A stretch of DNA of 64,000 bases from Streptomyces novaecaesareae (GCF_000716875.1 NZ_JNWQ01000010.1:1-64000); one strand, 5' to 3'. Shown: positions 1 to 10,199, counted from the first letter of the stretch. A program made the numbers and translations. Notes: generated by a model from the sequence alone, not told the origin.

Positions 1-106
1 CCCGCGCCCCGGGCATCCCGCCCCCACGCGCCCGCCCCCGGGCCGTACCCTTCAGGAATTGAAGGGGCAGCCCGGCGGAGGGTTGCCCGCCCTGGGAGGG
101 TGGATC

Positions 107-1285
107 ATGTCGACGGACACACCGGGCTCACAGTCGTCCCTGCACCGGGCGAACCTGGAGCGGGTGCTGCGCGCGGTGCGGATGGCCGGTTCGCTGACCC
201 AGGCCGAGATCGCCCGGGGCACCGGCCTCTCCGCGGCCACCGTGTCCAACATCGTGCGGGAACTGAAGGAGAGCGGCACCGTGGTGGTCGCCGACACCTC
301 CTCCGGCGGCCGCCGCGCCCGCAGCGTCTCGCTGAGCGGGGACGCCGGCATCGTGGTCGGCATCGACTTCGGCCACACCCACCTCCGGGTCGCGGTCGGC
401 AACCTGGCCCACCGGGTGCTGGCCGAGGAGAGCGCCCCGATCGACGTGGACGTCTCCGCGCAGCAGGGCTTCGACCGCGCCGAGGCGATGGTCGACCGCC
501 TGCTGGCGCAGGCCGGCTTCCGCCCGGAGAAGGTGATCGGCGTCGGCCTCGGCGTGCCCGGCCCGATCGACGTGGAGACCGGCGCGCTGGGCTCCACCGC
601 GATCCTGCCCGGCTGGACGGGCATCGCCCCGGGCCGGGAGCTGGGCGAGCGGCTGGGCATGCCGGTGCACGTGGACAACGACGCCAACCTCGGCGCGCTC
701 GGCGAGCTGGTCTGGGGGGCCGGCCGCGGTCTGAGCGACCTCGCGTACATCAAGGTGGCGAGCGGTGTCGGCGCCGGCCTGGTGGTCAACGGCCAGATCT
801 ACCGCGGCCCGGGCGGCACGGCGGGTGAGATCGGGCACATCACCCTGGACGAGGCCGGGCCGGTCTGCCGCTGCGGCAACCGCGGCTGCCTGGAGACCTT
901 CGTCGGTTCCCGCTACCTGCTCTCCCTGCTCACCTCCACCCTGGGCCCGGACCTCACGCTGCCCCGGGTGGTGGAGCTGGCCCACCACGGCGACCTCGGC
1001 TGCCGCCGGGTGATCGCCGACGCCGGCCGGCAGATCGGCACCGGTGTCGCGACCCTGTGCAACCTGCTCAACCCGCGCCGGGTGATCCTCGGCGGCGACC
1101 TCGCCGAGGCCGGTGAGCTGGTGCTCGCCCCGATCCGGGACTCGGTGGCCCGCTACGCCATTCCCAGCGCCGCCCGCCAGCTCTCGGTCGTCCCCGGCAC
1201 CCTCGGCGGCCGGGCCGAGGTGCTCGGCGCGCTGGCGCTGGTGATGAGCGAGATGGGGGAGTCCGGCGCCCTCGGCCGCGCCTAG
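107..1285 (+). CDS. ROK family transcriptional regulator / sugar kinase-like protein
   Basis: 392 aa. Residues about 12-60 form a winged helix-turn-helix (QAEIARGTGLSAATVSNIV), so this is the DNA-binding ROK subclass rather than a plain glucokinase. The C-terminal ROK domain shows the phosphate-binding GIDFGHTHLRVAVG, the VDNDAN segment with the catalytic-type Asp, GGTAGEIGHITLD, and the zinc motif CRCGNRGCLE. The kinase residues look intact, so sugar phosphorylation cannot be excluded. ATG at 107 follows GGGAGGG with good spacing; an in-frame ATG at 59 lacks an RBS. It stands alone before dxs. In streptomycetes such proteins usually control sugar uptake or carbon metabolism; the ligand cannot be told from sequence. 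Confidence 0.9.
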   Translation: MSTDTPGSQSSLHRANLERVLRAVRMAGSLTQAEIARGTGLSAATVSNIVRELKESGTVVVADTSSGGRRARSVSLSGDAGIVVGIDFGHTHLRVAVGNLAHRVLAEESAPIDVDVSAQQGFDRAEAMVDRLLAQAGFRPEKVIGVGLGVPGPIDVETGALGSTAILPGWTGIAPGRELGERLGMPVHVDNDANLGALGELVWGAGRGLSDLAYIKVASGVGAGLVVNGQIYRGPGGTAGEIGHITLDEAGPVCRCGNRGCLETFVGSRYLLSLLTSTLGPDLTLPRVVELAHHGDLGCRRVIADAGRQIGTGVATLCNLLNPRRVILGGDLAEAGELVLAPIRDSVARYAIPSAARQLSVVPGTLGGRAEVLGALALVMSEMGESGALGRA

Positions 1286-1564
1286 CGCCGCGCCCGGTGT
1301 GAGGGCTCGCGCCGGACGCCGGGCCGGACGTTGTAAAGACGGTCGAACGCCCGCACGTCAACCTGAGGTGACCCGCATCCCCCGGCCGACCTCCGGGAAT
1401 GGCGCTGACGGAACGGCGGCACCGGGCGCGCCGCTCGGTGTCCGGCAAGCGGACATTAGACTCGACCGGTCGGTACCGGCCGCGACCACCGGCCTGCCGC
1501 CGGACCGGGCAGCGACGCCCGTCGGACCGTCCGTGGTCCGCGAACACTGAACGAGGAGGAACGG

Positions 1565-3469
1565 GTGGCCCTGCTGACCCGCATTCGGGGACCGCGCGAT
1601 CTCGACCGGCTCACGCCCGGACAGCTGGCCGCACTGGCCCAGGAGATCCGGACCTTCCTGGTGACCGAGGTCTCCAAGACGGGTGGCCACCTCGGCCCGA
1701 ACCTCGGCGTGGTGGAGCTCACCATCGCGCTGCACCGGGTCTTCGACTCGCCGCGCGACCGCATCCTCTTCGACACCGGCCACCAGAGCTACGTCCACAA
1801 GCTGCTCACCGGCCGCCAGGACTTCTCCCGCCTGAAGATGAGCGGCGGCCTGTCCGGCTACCCGTCCCGCGCCGAGTCCGAGCACGACGTGATCGAGAAC
1901 TCGCACGCCTCCACGGTGCTCTCTTACGCGGACGGCCTGGCCAAGGCCAACAAGATCCAGGGCAAGTCGGACCCGGTCGTCGCCGTGATCGGCGACGGCG
2001 CGCTGACCGGCGGCATGGCCTGGGAGGCGCTCAACAACATCGCCGACGCCAAGGACCTGCCGGTCGTCATCGTCGTCAACGACAACGAGCGCTCCTACTC
2101 GCCGACCATCGGCGGCCTGGCCAACCACCTCGCCACCCTGCGCACCACCCAGGGCTACGAGCGCTTCCTGTCCTGGGGCAAGGACGCGCTGCAGCGCACC
2201 CCGGTGGTCGGCCAGCAGCTGTTCGAGACGCTGCACGGCGCCAAGAAGGGCCTCAAGGACTTCATCGCCCCGCAGGGCATGTTCGAGGACCTCGGCCTCA
2301 AGTACATCGGCCCGATCGACGGCCACGACCTGACCGCCCTGGAGTCCGCGCTGACCAAGGCGCGCGGCTTCGGCGGCCCGGTGATCGTGCACTGCCTCAC
2401 CGAGAAGGGCCGCGGCTACCACGCCGCCGAGAACAACGACGAGGACCGCTTCCACGCGGTCGGCGTGATCCACCCGGACACCGGCCTGCCGGTCAAGAGC
2501 TCGGGCAAGGACTGGACCTCCGTCTTCGGCGAGGAGATGGTCGCGCTCGGCCACGAGCGCGAGGACATCGTCGGCATCACCGCCGCGATGCTCCACCCGG
2601 TCGGCCTGGCCCCGTTCGCCGAGGCTTTCCCGGACCGCATCTTCGACGTCGGCATCGCCGAGCAGCACGCCGTCACCAGCGCCGCCGGCCTGGCCACCAA
2701 CGGCCTGCACCCGGTGTTCGCGGTGTACGCGACCTTCCTCAACCGCGCCTTCGACCAGGTCCTGATGGACGTCGCCCTGCACAAGCTGGGCGTCACCTTC
2801 GTGCTCGACCGGGCCGGCGTCACCGGGACGGACGGCGCCTCGCACAACGGCATGTGGGACATGTCGATCCTCCAGGTCATCCCGGGCCTGCGGCTGGCCG
2901 CCCCGCGCGACGCCGACCAGGTGCGCGCCCAGCTGCGCGAGGCCGTCCAGGTCAAGGACGCCCCGACCGTGGTCCGCTACTCCAAGGGCACGGTCGGCCC
3001 GGCCGTCCCCGCGGTCGGCCGGGTCGGCGGCATGGACGTGCTGCGCGCCGCCGAGGAGCCCTCCGGCGCCCACCGCGCCGACGTGCTGATCGTCTCGGTC
3101 GGTGCGATGGCCCCCACCAGCCTGGAGGTCGCCGACCTGCTGGCCGCCCAGGGCATCACCGCCACCGTGGTGGACCCGCGCTGGGTCAAGCCGGTGGACC
3201 CGGCCCTGCCAGGCCTGGCCGCCGAGCACCGGGTGGTCGTCACGATCGAGGACAACGGCCGGGTGGGCGGCGTCGGCGCGGCCGTGGCCCAGGCGCTGCG
3301 GGACGCGGACGTGGATCTGCCGGTGCGCGATTTCGGCATCCCGCAGGAGTTCCTGGACCACGCGAGCCGGAACGAGATCCTGGCCGAGATCGGTCTGAAC
3401 GCCCCGGACATCGCCCGGAAGGTGACGGCCCTGGTCGCCGGCCTGGCGGCGGCGCGGGTCGAGGCCTGA
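1565..3469 (+). CDS. dxs: 1-deoxy-D-xylulose-5-phosphate synthase
   Basis: 634 aa, full length for the family. Condenses pyruvate and glyceraldehyde 3-phosphate with thiamine diphosphate, the first step of the MEP isoprenoid pathway, in the cytosol. Seen: N-terminal [19 protein letters not shown], the thiamine-diphosphate/Mg motif [16 protein letters not shown] near residue 140, the transketolase-type pyrimidine domain with [15 protein letters not shown] around 360 and a C-terminal transketolase domain. GTG start is preceded by GAGGAGGA five bases upstream. The 280-bp leader holds a possible -10 TAGACT at 1457-1462 but no convincing -35. A hairpin follows the stop at 3576-3608. Confidence 0.97.
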   Translation: MALLTRIRGPRDLDRLTPGQLAALAQEIRTFLVTEVSKTGGHLGPNLGVVELTIALHRVFDSPRDRILFDTGHQSYVHKLLTGRQDFSRLKMSGGLSGYPSRAESEHDVIENSHASTVLSYADGLAKANKIQGKSDPVVAVIGDGALTGGMAWEALNNIADAKDLPVVIVVNDNERSYSPTIGGLANHLATLRTTQGYERFLSWGKDALQRTPVVGQQLFETLHGAKKGLKDFIAPQGMFEDLGLKYIGPIDGHDLTALESALTKARGFGGPVIVHCLTEKGRGYHAAENNDEDRFHAVGVIHPDTGLPVKSSGKDWTSVFGEEMVALGHEREDIVGITAAMLHPVGLAPFAEAFPDRIFDVGIAEQHAVTSAAGLATNGLHPVFAVYATFLNRAFDQVLMDVALHKLGVTFVLDRAGVTGTDGASHNGMWDMSILQVIPGLRLAAPRDADQVRAQLREAVQVKDAPTVVRYSKGTVGPAVPAVGRVGGMDVLRAAEEPSGAHRADVLIVSVGAMAPTSLEVADLLAAQGITATVVDPRWVKPVDPALPGLAAEHRVVVTIEDNGRVGGVGAAVAQALRDADVDLPVRDFGIPQEFLDHASRNEILAEIGLNAPDIARKVTALVAGLAAARVEA

Positions 3470-3575
3470 GGAAGGGCCGCGGCGACGCAGTTCGCCGCTG
3501 GTCCGATCAGCCGACGACTGTTCGTCGTAACTCCGTAACAGTTCGTCACGAAACAAGCTGACAATCGCACTGAAA

Positions 3576-3608
3576 GGCGGGACCGGCGCCAATCGCGCCG
3601 ATCCCGCC
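3576..3608 (+). terminator. Probable terminator hairpin after dxs
   Basis: GGCGGGA pairs with TCCCGCC, then after a 2x2 internal loop GGCGC pairs with GCGCC around a CAATC loop. There is no U-tract, as is usual in high-GC actinobacteria. It lies just before the next gene, so it may only attenuate read-through. Confidence 0.5.
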
Positions 3609-3624
3609 CGGTAGGTTGTCAACC

Positions 3625-5151
3625 GTGCCGACCCCCACCCGCCTCCGCCTCGCCGGACTGGCCGACCGCCTGCCCGAGCGCGTCCGTACCCGAGTCCGCA
3701 ACGGGTACTGGACCAGGCTGGTGCCGGTGCTCGCGCTGGTCGCGCTGCTCACCCACATCCCCTCCTTCGCCCGGCCCGTCTGGAGCCCGGACGAGGGCTT
3801 CCTGGCCACCCAGGCCCGGATGCTGGCGGACGGCGGGGTGCTGTACGACACGGTGGTGGACCGCAAGCCCCCGCTGCTGCCCTGGCTCTACCAGGCCTGC
3901 TTCGCGGTCTTCGGCTCCGCCTCGCTCTGGCCGCTGCGCACCCTGGCCGTGGTGGCCCACCTGGTCACCGCGATCCTGCTGGCCTCGATCGCCCGCGGCC
4001 GCTGGGGCAACCGGGCCGGCGCCGGCGCCGGACTGCTCTACCTGCTGGTCTCCATCGGGCTCTCCCCGGAGGACACCCAGGCGGCGACCTTCGAGGTCTT
4101 CATGCTGCCCGCCATGGTGGCCGCCTTCCGGTACGCCGAGCGGCGCCGCTGGCTGGCGGCGGGCATCGCGGTGGCGCTCTGCTCCCTGACCAAGCAGACC
4201 GGCGGCGCGGTGCTGCTGCCGGTGCTCTGGATGCTGTTCCAGGACGCCCGCCGGCGCGGGGTGCGCTGGCCGCCCGCGCTGTTCAAGATCGGCTTCGGCT
4301 TCACCCTGCCGATAGCGCTGGTCGCGGTGATCCTCACCAAGCCCAAGGGCTTCCTCTTCTGGGTGGTCACCGGCAGCGGCGACTACGCCACCTTCGGCGG
4401 CGCCTGGCTGCAGATGCTCGGCCGTGCGCTGGGCAACTCGGCCATCCTGGTCGCGGCCGGCCTGGGCTTCCTCTTCCCGGTCGGGCGCCGGCTCTGGCTC
4501 AAGCACCGCCACCGCCCGCTGCCGGTGGCCGGCGAGGAGCACGGCTCGACCACCGACCTGTGGGTCTGGCTGCTCTCCTCGGTCGTCGCGGTCAGCGTCG
4601 GCTTCCACTTCTTCGGCCACTACTACCTGCAGCTGATCCCGCCGCTGGTGCTGCTGGGCACCGGGGCGGTCGCCACCTCGGCGATCCGCTGGAAGCCCGT
4701 CCTGGTGTACACCACGGTCGCCGCCACGGTGTTCTGGGGCCTGGCGCTGGCCTGGCCGGGGGAGCGGCTCAACCGCACCACCGAGGTCGCCACCGCCGTC
4801 GCCGCGCAGACCACCCCCAAGGACACCGTGCTGGTCTGGGGCATGCACCCCGAGCTGTACTGGCTGGCCGGCCGCAAGCCCGCCACCCGCTACCTGACCG
4901 CCGGCTTCCTGACCAACTACAGCGGCGGCAAGGACGGCAGCCAGAACGTGGGCGAGCAGTTCAGCGTCTCCAACGCCTGGCAGACCTTCGACAAGGAGCT
5001 GGCCAACGGCCTGCCCGAGGTCGTGGTCGACGACTCCGGCATCGCCCCGTACCAGCCGGTCATGGTCCCCCGGATCGAGAACCTGCTGGACACCCACTAC
5101 GAGATGGTCGGCGTCTTCGCCGACACCGTGGTCTACCGCCTCAAGCACTGA
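3625..5151 (+). CDS. GT-C family membrane glycosyltransferase (GT39/PMT-like)
   Basis: About 508 aa, polytopic. After a charged N-terminus there is a first membrane segment, then SPDEGFLATQARMLADGG, the acidic loop typical of GT-C mannosyl/arabinosyl transferases that use polyprenyl-phosphate sugars, followed by RKPPLLPWLYQ. About ten further hydrophobic segments follow, and the C-terminus is soluble and probably extracytoplasmic. Donor and acceptor cannot be inferred. GTG at 3625 is preceded by GTAGG with nine-base spacing; TTG at 3616 is an alternative. It is convergent with the fad operon across a shared hairpin. Confidence 0.75.
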   Translation: MPTPTRLRLAGLADRLPERVRTRVRNGYWTRLVPVLALVALLTHIPSFARPVWSPDEGFLATQARMLADGGVLYDTVVDRKPPLLPWLYQACFAVFGSASLWPLRTLAVVAHLVTAILLASIARGRWGNRAGAGAGLLYLLVSIGLSPEDTQAATFEVFMLPAMVAAFRYAERRRWLAAGIAVALCSLTKQTGGAVLLPVLWMLFQDARRRGVRWPPALFKIGFGFTLPIALVAVILTKPKGFLFWVVTGSGDYATFGGAWLQMLGRALGNSAILVAAGLGFLFPVGRRLWLKHRHRPLPVAGEEHGSTTDLWVWLLSSVVAVSVGFHFFGHYYLQLIPPLVLLGTGAVATSAIRWKPVLVYTTVAATVFWGLALAWPGERLNRTTEVATAVAAQTTPKDTVLVWGMHPELYWLAGRKPATRYLTAGFLTNYSGGKDGSQNVGEQFSVSNAWQTFDKELANGLPEVVVDDSGIAPYQPVMVPRIENLLDTHYEMVGVFADTVVYRLKH

Positions 5152-5208
5152 GGCCGCCGTACACGCCTCCCCCGCAGAGGCGCCCGTACACACGGAGCAC
5201 GCGAAGCG

Positions 5209-5247
5209 GACGAGTACACGAAGCGCGCGGAGCAGACGAGTACACGA
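5209..5247. repeat. Short direct repeat in a convergent spacer
   Basis: GACGAGTACACGA occurs at 5209-5221 and again at 5235-5247, a 26-bp period, inside a GTACACG-rich spacer between two convergent genes. No function is evident. Confidence 0.5.
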
Positions 5248-5266
5248 GGCGCACGAGCACACGAGA

Positions 5267-5298
5267 GAGCCCCGGTGACCACCAGGTCACCGGGGCTC
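5267..5298. terminator. Bidirectional terminator between glycosyltransferase and fad operon
   Basis: GAGCCCCGGTGACC and GGTCACCGGGGCTC form a perfect 14-bp stem around ACCA. It lies between two converging stop codons (5151 plus, 5320 minus), so it can end both transcripts. Confidence 0.85.
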
Positions 5299-5319
5299 CT
5301 CCGTCTACGGGGCTTCGCC

Positions 5320-7467
5320 CTACGCGGGCACCGAGGCCACGCCGGGGGCGAGGAACGGCTTGCCGTTCACGCGCTCCGAGACGCCCTCACGGTCCAGGTA
5401 CGGGGTGATCCCGCCCAGGTGGAAGGGCCAGCCGGCACCGGTGATCATGCAGAGGTCGATGTCCTGCGCCTCGGCGACGACACCCTCCTCCAGCATCAGG
5501 CCGATCTCCTGCGCGACGGCGTCCAGGGCACGGGCGCGGACCTGCTCCTCGGTGAGCACCGAGTCGCCGAAGGTCAGCAGCGCCAGCACCTCGGGGTCGA
5601 GGACCTGCTGCCCGTCCACCCAGGTGTAGAAGCCGCGCTTGCCGGCCTTGACCACCTTGGCGAGGTTCTCGGAGACGGTGAACCGCTCCGGGAAGGCGCC
5701 GTGCAGGGTCTCCGACACGTGCAGCGCGATGGCCGGACCGACCAGCTCCAGCAGCACGATCGGGGACATCGGCAGGCCGAGCGGCTCGACGGCCTTCTCG
5801 ACGTCGGCGATCGGGGTGCCCTCGTCGATGATGCCCTGGATCTCGCCCATGAAGCGGGTCAGGATCCGGTTCACCACGAACGCCGGGGCGTCCTTGCAGA
5901 GCACCGAGGTCTTCTTCAGCTTCTTCGACACGGCGAAGGCGGTGGCCAGCGACGCGTCGTCGGTCTTGTCGCCGCGGACGATCTCCAGCAGCGGCAGGAT
6001 CGCGACCGGGTTGAAGAAGTGGAAGCCGACGACCCGCTCGGGGTGCTTCAGCTTGGAGGCCATCTCGGTGACCGACAGCGAGGAGGTGTTGGTCGCCAGC
6101 ACACAGGTCGGCGAGACCACGTTCTCCAGGTCGGCGAAGACGGTCTGCTTGACGCCCATCTCCTCGAACACGGCCTCGATGACGAAGTCCGCGTCGCCGA
6201 AGGCGACGGCCTTGTCGAGCGAGCCGGAGACCAGGCCCTTGAGGCGGTTGGCCTTGTCCTGGCCGATGCGGCCCTTGGAGAGCAGCTTGTCGATCTCGGC
6301 GTGGACGTAGCCGACGCCCTTGTCGACGCGCTCCTGGTCGATGTCGGTGAGGACCACCGGCACCTCCAGACGGCGGGCGAACAGCAGCGCCAGCTGCGAG
6401 GCCATCAGACCGGCGCCGACGACGCCGACCTTGGAGACCGGGCGGGCCAGCGACTTGTCCGGCGCACCGACCGGGCGCTTGGCCCGGCGCTGCACCAGGT
6501 TGAAGGCGTAGATGCCGCTGCGCAGCTCGCCGCTCATGATGAGGTCGGCCAGGGCCGCGTCCTCGGCGTCGAAGCCGGCCTGCAGGCTGCCCTTGTCGGC
6601 GAGGTCGGCGTCCTTGACGGCGGCGATGATGTCCAGCGCCTTGTAGGCGGCCGGCGCGGCGCCGTGCACCTTGGCGTCGGCGACCATGCGGCCCCAGAGG
6701 ACCGCGTCGTCCCAGGCCTTGCCGCGGTCGATGGCCTCGCGCTCGACGGCGACGTCGCCCTTGAGGACCTTGGCGGCCCACAGCAGCGACTGCTCCAGGA
6801 AGTCGGCCGGCTCGAAGATCGCGTCGGCGATCCCCAGCTCGAACACGTCCTTGCCCTTGAGCTGCTTGTTCTGGTTCATCGAGTTCTCGATGATGACCTT
6901 GACGGCCTTACCGGCACCGATCAGGTTCGGCAGGATGGTGCAGCCGCCCCAGCCGGGGACGAGGCCGAGGAAGACCTCGGGCAGCGAGAAGGCCGGGACG
7001 CCCGCCGACACCGTGCGGTAGTCGCAGTGCAGGCCGACCTCGACGCCGCCGCCCATCGCCGCGCCGTTGTAGAAGGCGAAGGTGGGGACGGGCAGCGCGG
7101 CGATCCGCTTGAAGACCTCGTGGCCGCCCTTGCCGATGGCCAGCGCGTCCGCGTGCTGCTTGAGCAGCTCGACGCCCTTGAGGTCGGCGCCGACCGCGAA
7201 GATGAACGGCTTGCCGGTGATCGCGGCGCCGACGATCTTGCCCTCGGCGGCCTCGGCCTCGACCTGGTCCAGCGCCTCGGACAGCTTGAGCAGCGAGCCC
7301 GGGCCGAAGGTGGTCGGCTTGGTGTGGTCGAAGCCGTTGTCCAGGGTGATCAGGGCCAGCTTGCCGGCCTGCAGCGGCAGGTCCAGGTGGCGCACGTGGG
7401 CGGTCGTGACGACCTCGCCCGGGAACAGCTCGGCGCCGTGCTGGAGCAGCTCAGTGGTGTTGCTCAT
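5320..7467 (-). CDS. fadB: Fatty-acid oxidation fusion: enoyl-CoA hydratase / 3-hydroxyacyl-CoA dehydrogenase
   Basis: 715 aa, FadB/FadJ architecture. The crotonase domain covers residues about 20-230 (oxyanion-hole region AITGKPFIFAVGADLKG; FYNGAAMGGGVEVGLHCDYR; the acidic region LPEVFLGLVPGWGG). The NAD-binding 3-hydroxyacyl-CoA dehydrogenase domain starts near 345 (KVGVVGAGLMASQLALLFA) and continues with HFFNPVAILPLLEIVRG and a C-terminal dehydrogenase domain. It hydrates trans-2-enoyl-CoA and oxidises the 3-hydroxy product. ATG at 7467 matches remembered family N-termini; a GTG at 7473 overlaps the thiolase stop. Translationally coupled to the upstream thiolase. Confidence 0.95.
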   Translation of the reverse strand: MSNTTELLQHGAELFPGEVVTTAHVRHLDLPLQAGKLALITLDNGFDHTKPTTFGPGSLLKLSEALDQVEAEAAEGKIVGAAITGKPFIFAVGADLKGVELLKQHADALAIGKGGHEVFKRIAALPVPTFAFYNGAAMGGGVEVGLHCDYRTVSAGVPAFSLPEVFLGLVPGWGGCTILPNLIGAGKAVKVIIENSMNQNKQLKGKDVFELGIADAIFEPADFLEQSLLWAAKVLKGDVAVEREAIDRGKAWDDAVLWGRMVADAKVHGAAPAAYKALDIIAAVKDADLADKGSLQAGFDAEDAALADLIMSGELRSGIYAFNLVQRRAKRPVGAPDKSLARPVSKVGVVGAGLMASQLALLFARRLEVPVVLTDIDQERVDKGVGYVHAEIDKLLSKGRIGQDKANRLKGLVSGSLDKAVAFGDADFVIEAVFEEMGVKQTVFADLENVVSPTCVLATNTSSLSVTEMASKLKHPERVVGFHFFNPVAILPLLEIVRGDKTDDASLATAFAVSKKLKKTSVLCKDAPAFVVNRILTRFMGEIQGIIDEGTPIADVEKAVEPLGLPMSPIVLLELVGPAIALHVSETLHGAFPERFTVSENLAKVVKAGKRGFYTWVDGQQVLDPEVLALLTFGDSVLTEEQVRARALDAVAQEIGLMLEEGVVAEAQDIDLCMITGAGWPFHLGGITPYLDREGVSERVNGKPFLAPGVASVPA

Positions 7468-7469
7468 GC

Positions 7470-8714
7470 TCACTTACCACCCTCGACCTGAGACGACTTT
7501 TCCGCTCCGCTCCAATGCGGGTTCTCCCAGATGATGGTGCCGCCCATGCCGAAGCCGATGCACATCGTGGTGAGGCCGTAGCGGACGTCCGGGCGCTGCT
7601 CGAAGCGGCGGGCCAGCTGGTTCATCAGGCGCACGCCGGAGGAGGCCAGCGGGTGACCGAAGGCGATCGCACCGCCGTACGGGTTGACGCGCTCGTCGTC
7701 GTCCGCGATGCCGTAGTGGTCGAGGAAGGCCAGCACCTGGACGGCGAAGGCCTCGTTGACCTCGAAGGCACCGATGTCGTCGATGGTCAGACCGGCCTTG
7801 GCCAGCGCCTTCTCGGTGGCCGGGACGGGGCCGATGCCCATGACCTCGGGCTCGACGCCGGCGAAGGCGAAGGAGACCAGGCGCATCTTGATCGGGAGGC
7901 CGAGCTCCTCGGCGACGTCCTCGGCGGCCAGCAGCGAGGCGGTGGCACCGTCGTTCAGACCGGCCGAGTTGCCCGCGGTGATGTTGCCGTGCGGGCGGAA
8001 CGGGGTCTTCAGACCGGCCAGGCTCTCCATCGTGGTGCCCGGGCGCAGCGGCTCGTCCACGGTGGCCAGGCCCCAGCCGGTCTCGCCGACCTCGGGGTTG
8101 GTGTTGCGGATCGAGATCGGCACCAGGTCGGGCTGGATGTCGCCGTTGGCGTAGGCCTTGGCCGCCTTCTCCTGCGAGCGCACGGCGTAGGCGTCGCAGC
8201 GCTCCTTGGTCAGGTGCGGGAACCGGTCGTGCAGGTTCTCCGCGGTCATGCCCATGAACAGGGCCGACTCGTCGACCAGCTTCTCGGAGACGAAGCGCGG
8301 GTTCGGGTCGACGCCCTCGCCCATCGGGTGGCGGCCCATGTGCTCGACGCCACCGGCGACGACGATGTCGTACGCGCCGAAGGCGATGCCGCCCGCGGTG
8401 GTGGTGACCGAGGTGAGCGCGCCGGCGCACATCCGGTCGATCGAGTAGCCGGGGACCGACTTCGGCAGGCCGGACAGCAGGGCGGCGGTGCGGCCGATGG
8501 TCAGCCCCTGGTCGCCGATCTGCGTGGTGGCGGCGATGGCCACCTCGTCGATGCGCTCGACGGGCAGGTTCGGGTTACGGCGCACGAGTTCCCGGATGCA
8601 CTTGACGACGAGGTCGTCGGCGCGCGTCTCGTGGTAGATGCCCTTCGGGCCGGCCTTGCCGAACGGGGTGCGGACGCCATCGACAAAGACGACGTCCCTC
8701 GCGGTACGAGGCAC
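7470..8714 (-). CDS. fadA: Acetyl-CoA C-acyltransferase (thiolase)
   Basis: 414 aa. Type-I thiolase performing the last beta-oxidation step, cleaving 3-ketoacyl-CoA with CoA. Seen: the active-site Cys in SIDRMCAGALTSV, NGDI and GGVEHMGRHPMGEG mid-domain, NEAFAVQVLAF, GGAIAFGHPLASSGVR with the catalytic His, and the C-terminal TMCIGFGMGG with the second Cys. GTG at 8714 gives the usual PRTARDVVFVDGVRTPFG start and sits behind GGAGGAG; longer in-frame starts lack an RBS. First gene of a two-gene operon with fadB. Confidence 0.95.
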   Translation of the reverse strand: MPRTARDVVFVDGVRTPFGKAGPKGIYHETRADDLVVKCIRELVRRNPNLPVERIDEVAIAATTQIGDQGLTIGRTAALLSGLPKSVPGYSIDRMCAGALTSVTTTAGGIAFGAYDIVVAGGVEHMGRHPMGEGVDPNPRFVSEKLVDESALFMGMTAENLHDRFPHLTKERCDAYAVRSQEKAAKAYANGDIQPDLVPISIRNTNPEVGETGWGLATVDEPLRPGTTMESLAGLKTPFRPHGNITAGNSAGLNDGATASLLAAEDVAEELGLPIKMRLVSFAFAGVEPEVMGIGPVPATEKALAKAGLTIDDIGAFEVNEAFAVQVLAFLDHYGIADDDERVNPYGGAIAFGHPLASSGVRLMNQLARRFEQRPDVRYGLTTMCIGFGMGGTIIWENPHWSGAEKSSQVEGGK

Positions 8715-8894
8715 GGGGGCTCTCCTCCCAGGGACCAACATTTCGAGGTGGGCAGGCTGCCGCCGTCGAAGACCCGAGCGGCGCCGCTTCACCGTCATGC
8801 TACCGGTCGGTAACCAACCTGCCCAGGCCCCTCGGACGGTTCCGCCCGTGTGTCCCGCGCCACGTCCGACCAGGAACGCTCCTGCGGGGACGAC

Positions 8895-8930
8895 GAAGGG
8901 GATGCCGTCCGTGCGGACGGCATCCCCTTC
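8895..8930 (-). terminator. Terminator after the RNase D gene
   Basis: GAAGGGGATGCCGTCC and GGACGGCATCCCCTTC make a perfect 16-bp stem with a four-base loop, 15 bases beyond the rnd stop and before the thiolase gene on the same strand. Confidence 0.85.
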
Positions 8931-8945
8931 CGAGGCTCGGCCCGG

Positions 8946-10199
8946 TCAGCCCTCGGCCGCGGTGGAGGCCGCGGCCGCGGCGAACGCGGCGGCCACCACC
9001 GGTGCCACCAGGTCCACCTGCCACTGCCGGGCGCCGAGCCGGCGCAGCGCGGTGGCCACGCCCTCGGCGCCCCGGTCGGCCGGCGGCTCCCAGGACACCC
9101 GCCGGACCAGGTCCGGGGTGATCAGGTTCTCGGCCGGCAGGTTGTGCCGCTCGGCCAGCTCGCTGACCGCGCTGCGCGCACCCGACAGCCGGGCGGCGGC
9201 CACCGGGTCCTTCTCGGCCCAGGCCCGGGGCGGCGGCGGCCCGTCGTGCGGCGCGGCCGCCGGCGGCAGCTGGTTCTCCGGGATCTCCCGGCCGCGCTGC
9301 ACGGCCGCCAGCCACTGCTCCAGCTGGCGCCGGTGCACCCGCGGCCCGAAGCCCTGGACGGCCTGCAGGGAGGCGGTGTTCAGCGGCATGGCCAGCGCGG
9401 CGTTGACGATCGCGGCGTCCGAGAGCACCCGGCCGGGGGAGACGTCGCGCTCCTGCGCCATCCGGTCGCGGGCCAGCCACAACTCGCGCACCACGGCCAG
9501 CTGACGGCGCCGGCGGACCTTGTGCAGCTGCGAGGTGCGCCGCCACGGGTCGGTGCGCGGGGCCGGTCGGGGCGCGGCCGCGATGGAGGCGAACTCCTCC
9601 AGGGCCCAGTCGAGCTTGCCCTGGGCGTCCAGCTCCTGTTCGAGTGCGTCGCGCAGCTCGACCAGCACCTCGACGTCCAGAGCGGCATAGCGCAGCCAGG
9701 GCTCGGGCAGCGGGCGGGTGGACCAGTCGACCGCCGAGTGCTCCTTGGCCAGGCTCAGCCCGAGGACGTTCTCGGTCATCGGCCCGAGGCCGACCCGGGC
9801 GAAGCCGGCGATCCGCCCGGCGAGCTCGGTGTCGAACAGGCGCTGGGGTCTCATCCCGACCTCGGCCAGGCAGGGCAGGTCCTGGGTGGCCGCGTGCACC
9901 ACCCATTCGGCGTCCTGGAGGGCGGCGCCTAGAGCGCTCAGGTCGGGGCAGGCGATCGGGTCGATCAGGGCGGAGCCGGAGCCGGCACGGCGCAGCTGGA
10001 TGAGGTAGGCGCGCTGCCCGTAGCGGTAACCGGAGGCCCGCTCGGCGTCTACGGCGACCGGCCCGGTGCCCGCGGCGAAGGCGGCGATCGTGGCGGCCAG
10101 CGCCTGCTCGTCCTCCACGACGGGCGGGATCCCCTCCTTCGGCTCAAGGAGCGGGACCGGGGCTGCTTCTTCTGGGATGGCTGCTACGGCGTCGGTCAC
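8946..10199 (-). CDS. rnd: Ribonuclease D
   Basis: 417 aa. DEDD-family 3'-5' exoribonuclease for RNA 3'-end processing. Exo I is DAERASGYRYGQRAYLIQL (DxE), Exo II is VHAATQDLPCLAEVG, and Exo III is YAALDVEVLVELRDAL with the DEDD-y tyrosine. These are followed by an HRDC domain (residues about 200-300) and a second C-terminal HRDC-like segment, the usual long actinobacterial form. GTG start at 10199. An Ala-rich N-terminal tail precedes the nuclease domain. Monocistronic, ended by the 8895-8930 hairpin. Confidence 0.93.
   Translation of the reverse strand: MTDAVAAIPEEAAPVPLLEPKEGIPPVVEDEQALAATIAAFAAGTGPVAVDAERASGYRYGQRAYLIQLRRAGSGSALIDPIACPDLSALGAALQDAEWVVHAATQDLPCLAEVGMRPQRLFDTELAGRIAGFARVGLGPMTENVLGLSLAKEHSAVDWSTRPLPEPWLRYAALDVEVLVELRDALEQELDAQGKLDWALEEFASIAAAPRPAPRTDPWRRTSQLHKVRRRRQLAVVRELWLARDRMAQERDVSPGRVLSDAAIVNAALAMPLNTASLQAVQGFGPRVHRRQLEQWLAAVQRGREIPENQLPPAAAPHDGPPPPRAWAEKDPVAAARLSGARSAVSELAERHNLPAENLITPDLVRRVSWEPPADRGAEGVATALRRLGARQWQVDLVAPVVAAAFAAAAASTAAEG

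Noticed and set aside
1286..1564. RNA element or small gene in the dxs leader
   Set aside because: The thiamine-using enzyme prompted a check for a TPP riboswitch; no CTGAGA-type thi-box core was found, and no ORF had an RBS.
1358..3622. A 754-codon minus-strand open frame
   Set aside because: Antisense to dxs, whose protein motifs are complete.
5275..7491. A 738-codon plus-strand open frame
   Set aside because: Antisense to the fadB fusion; composition is that of a codon shadow.
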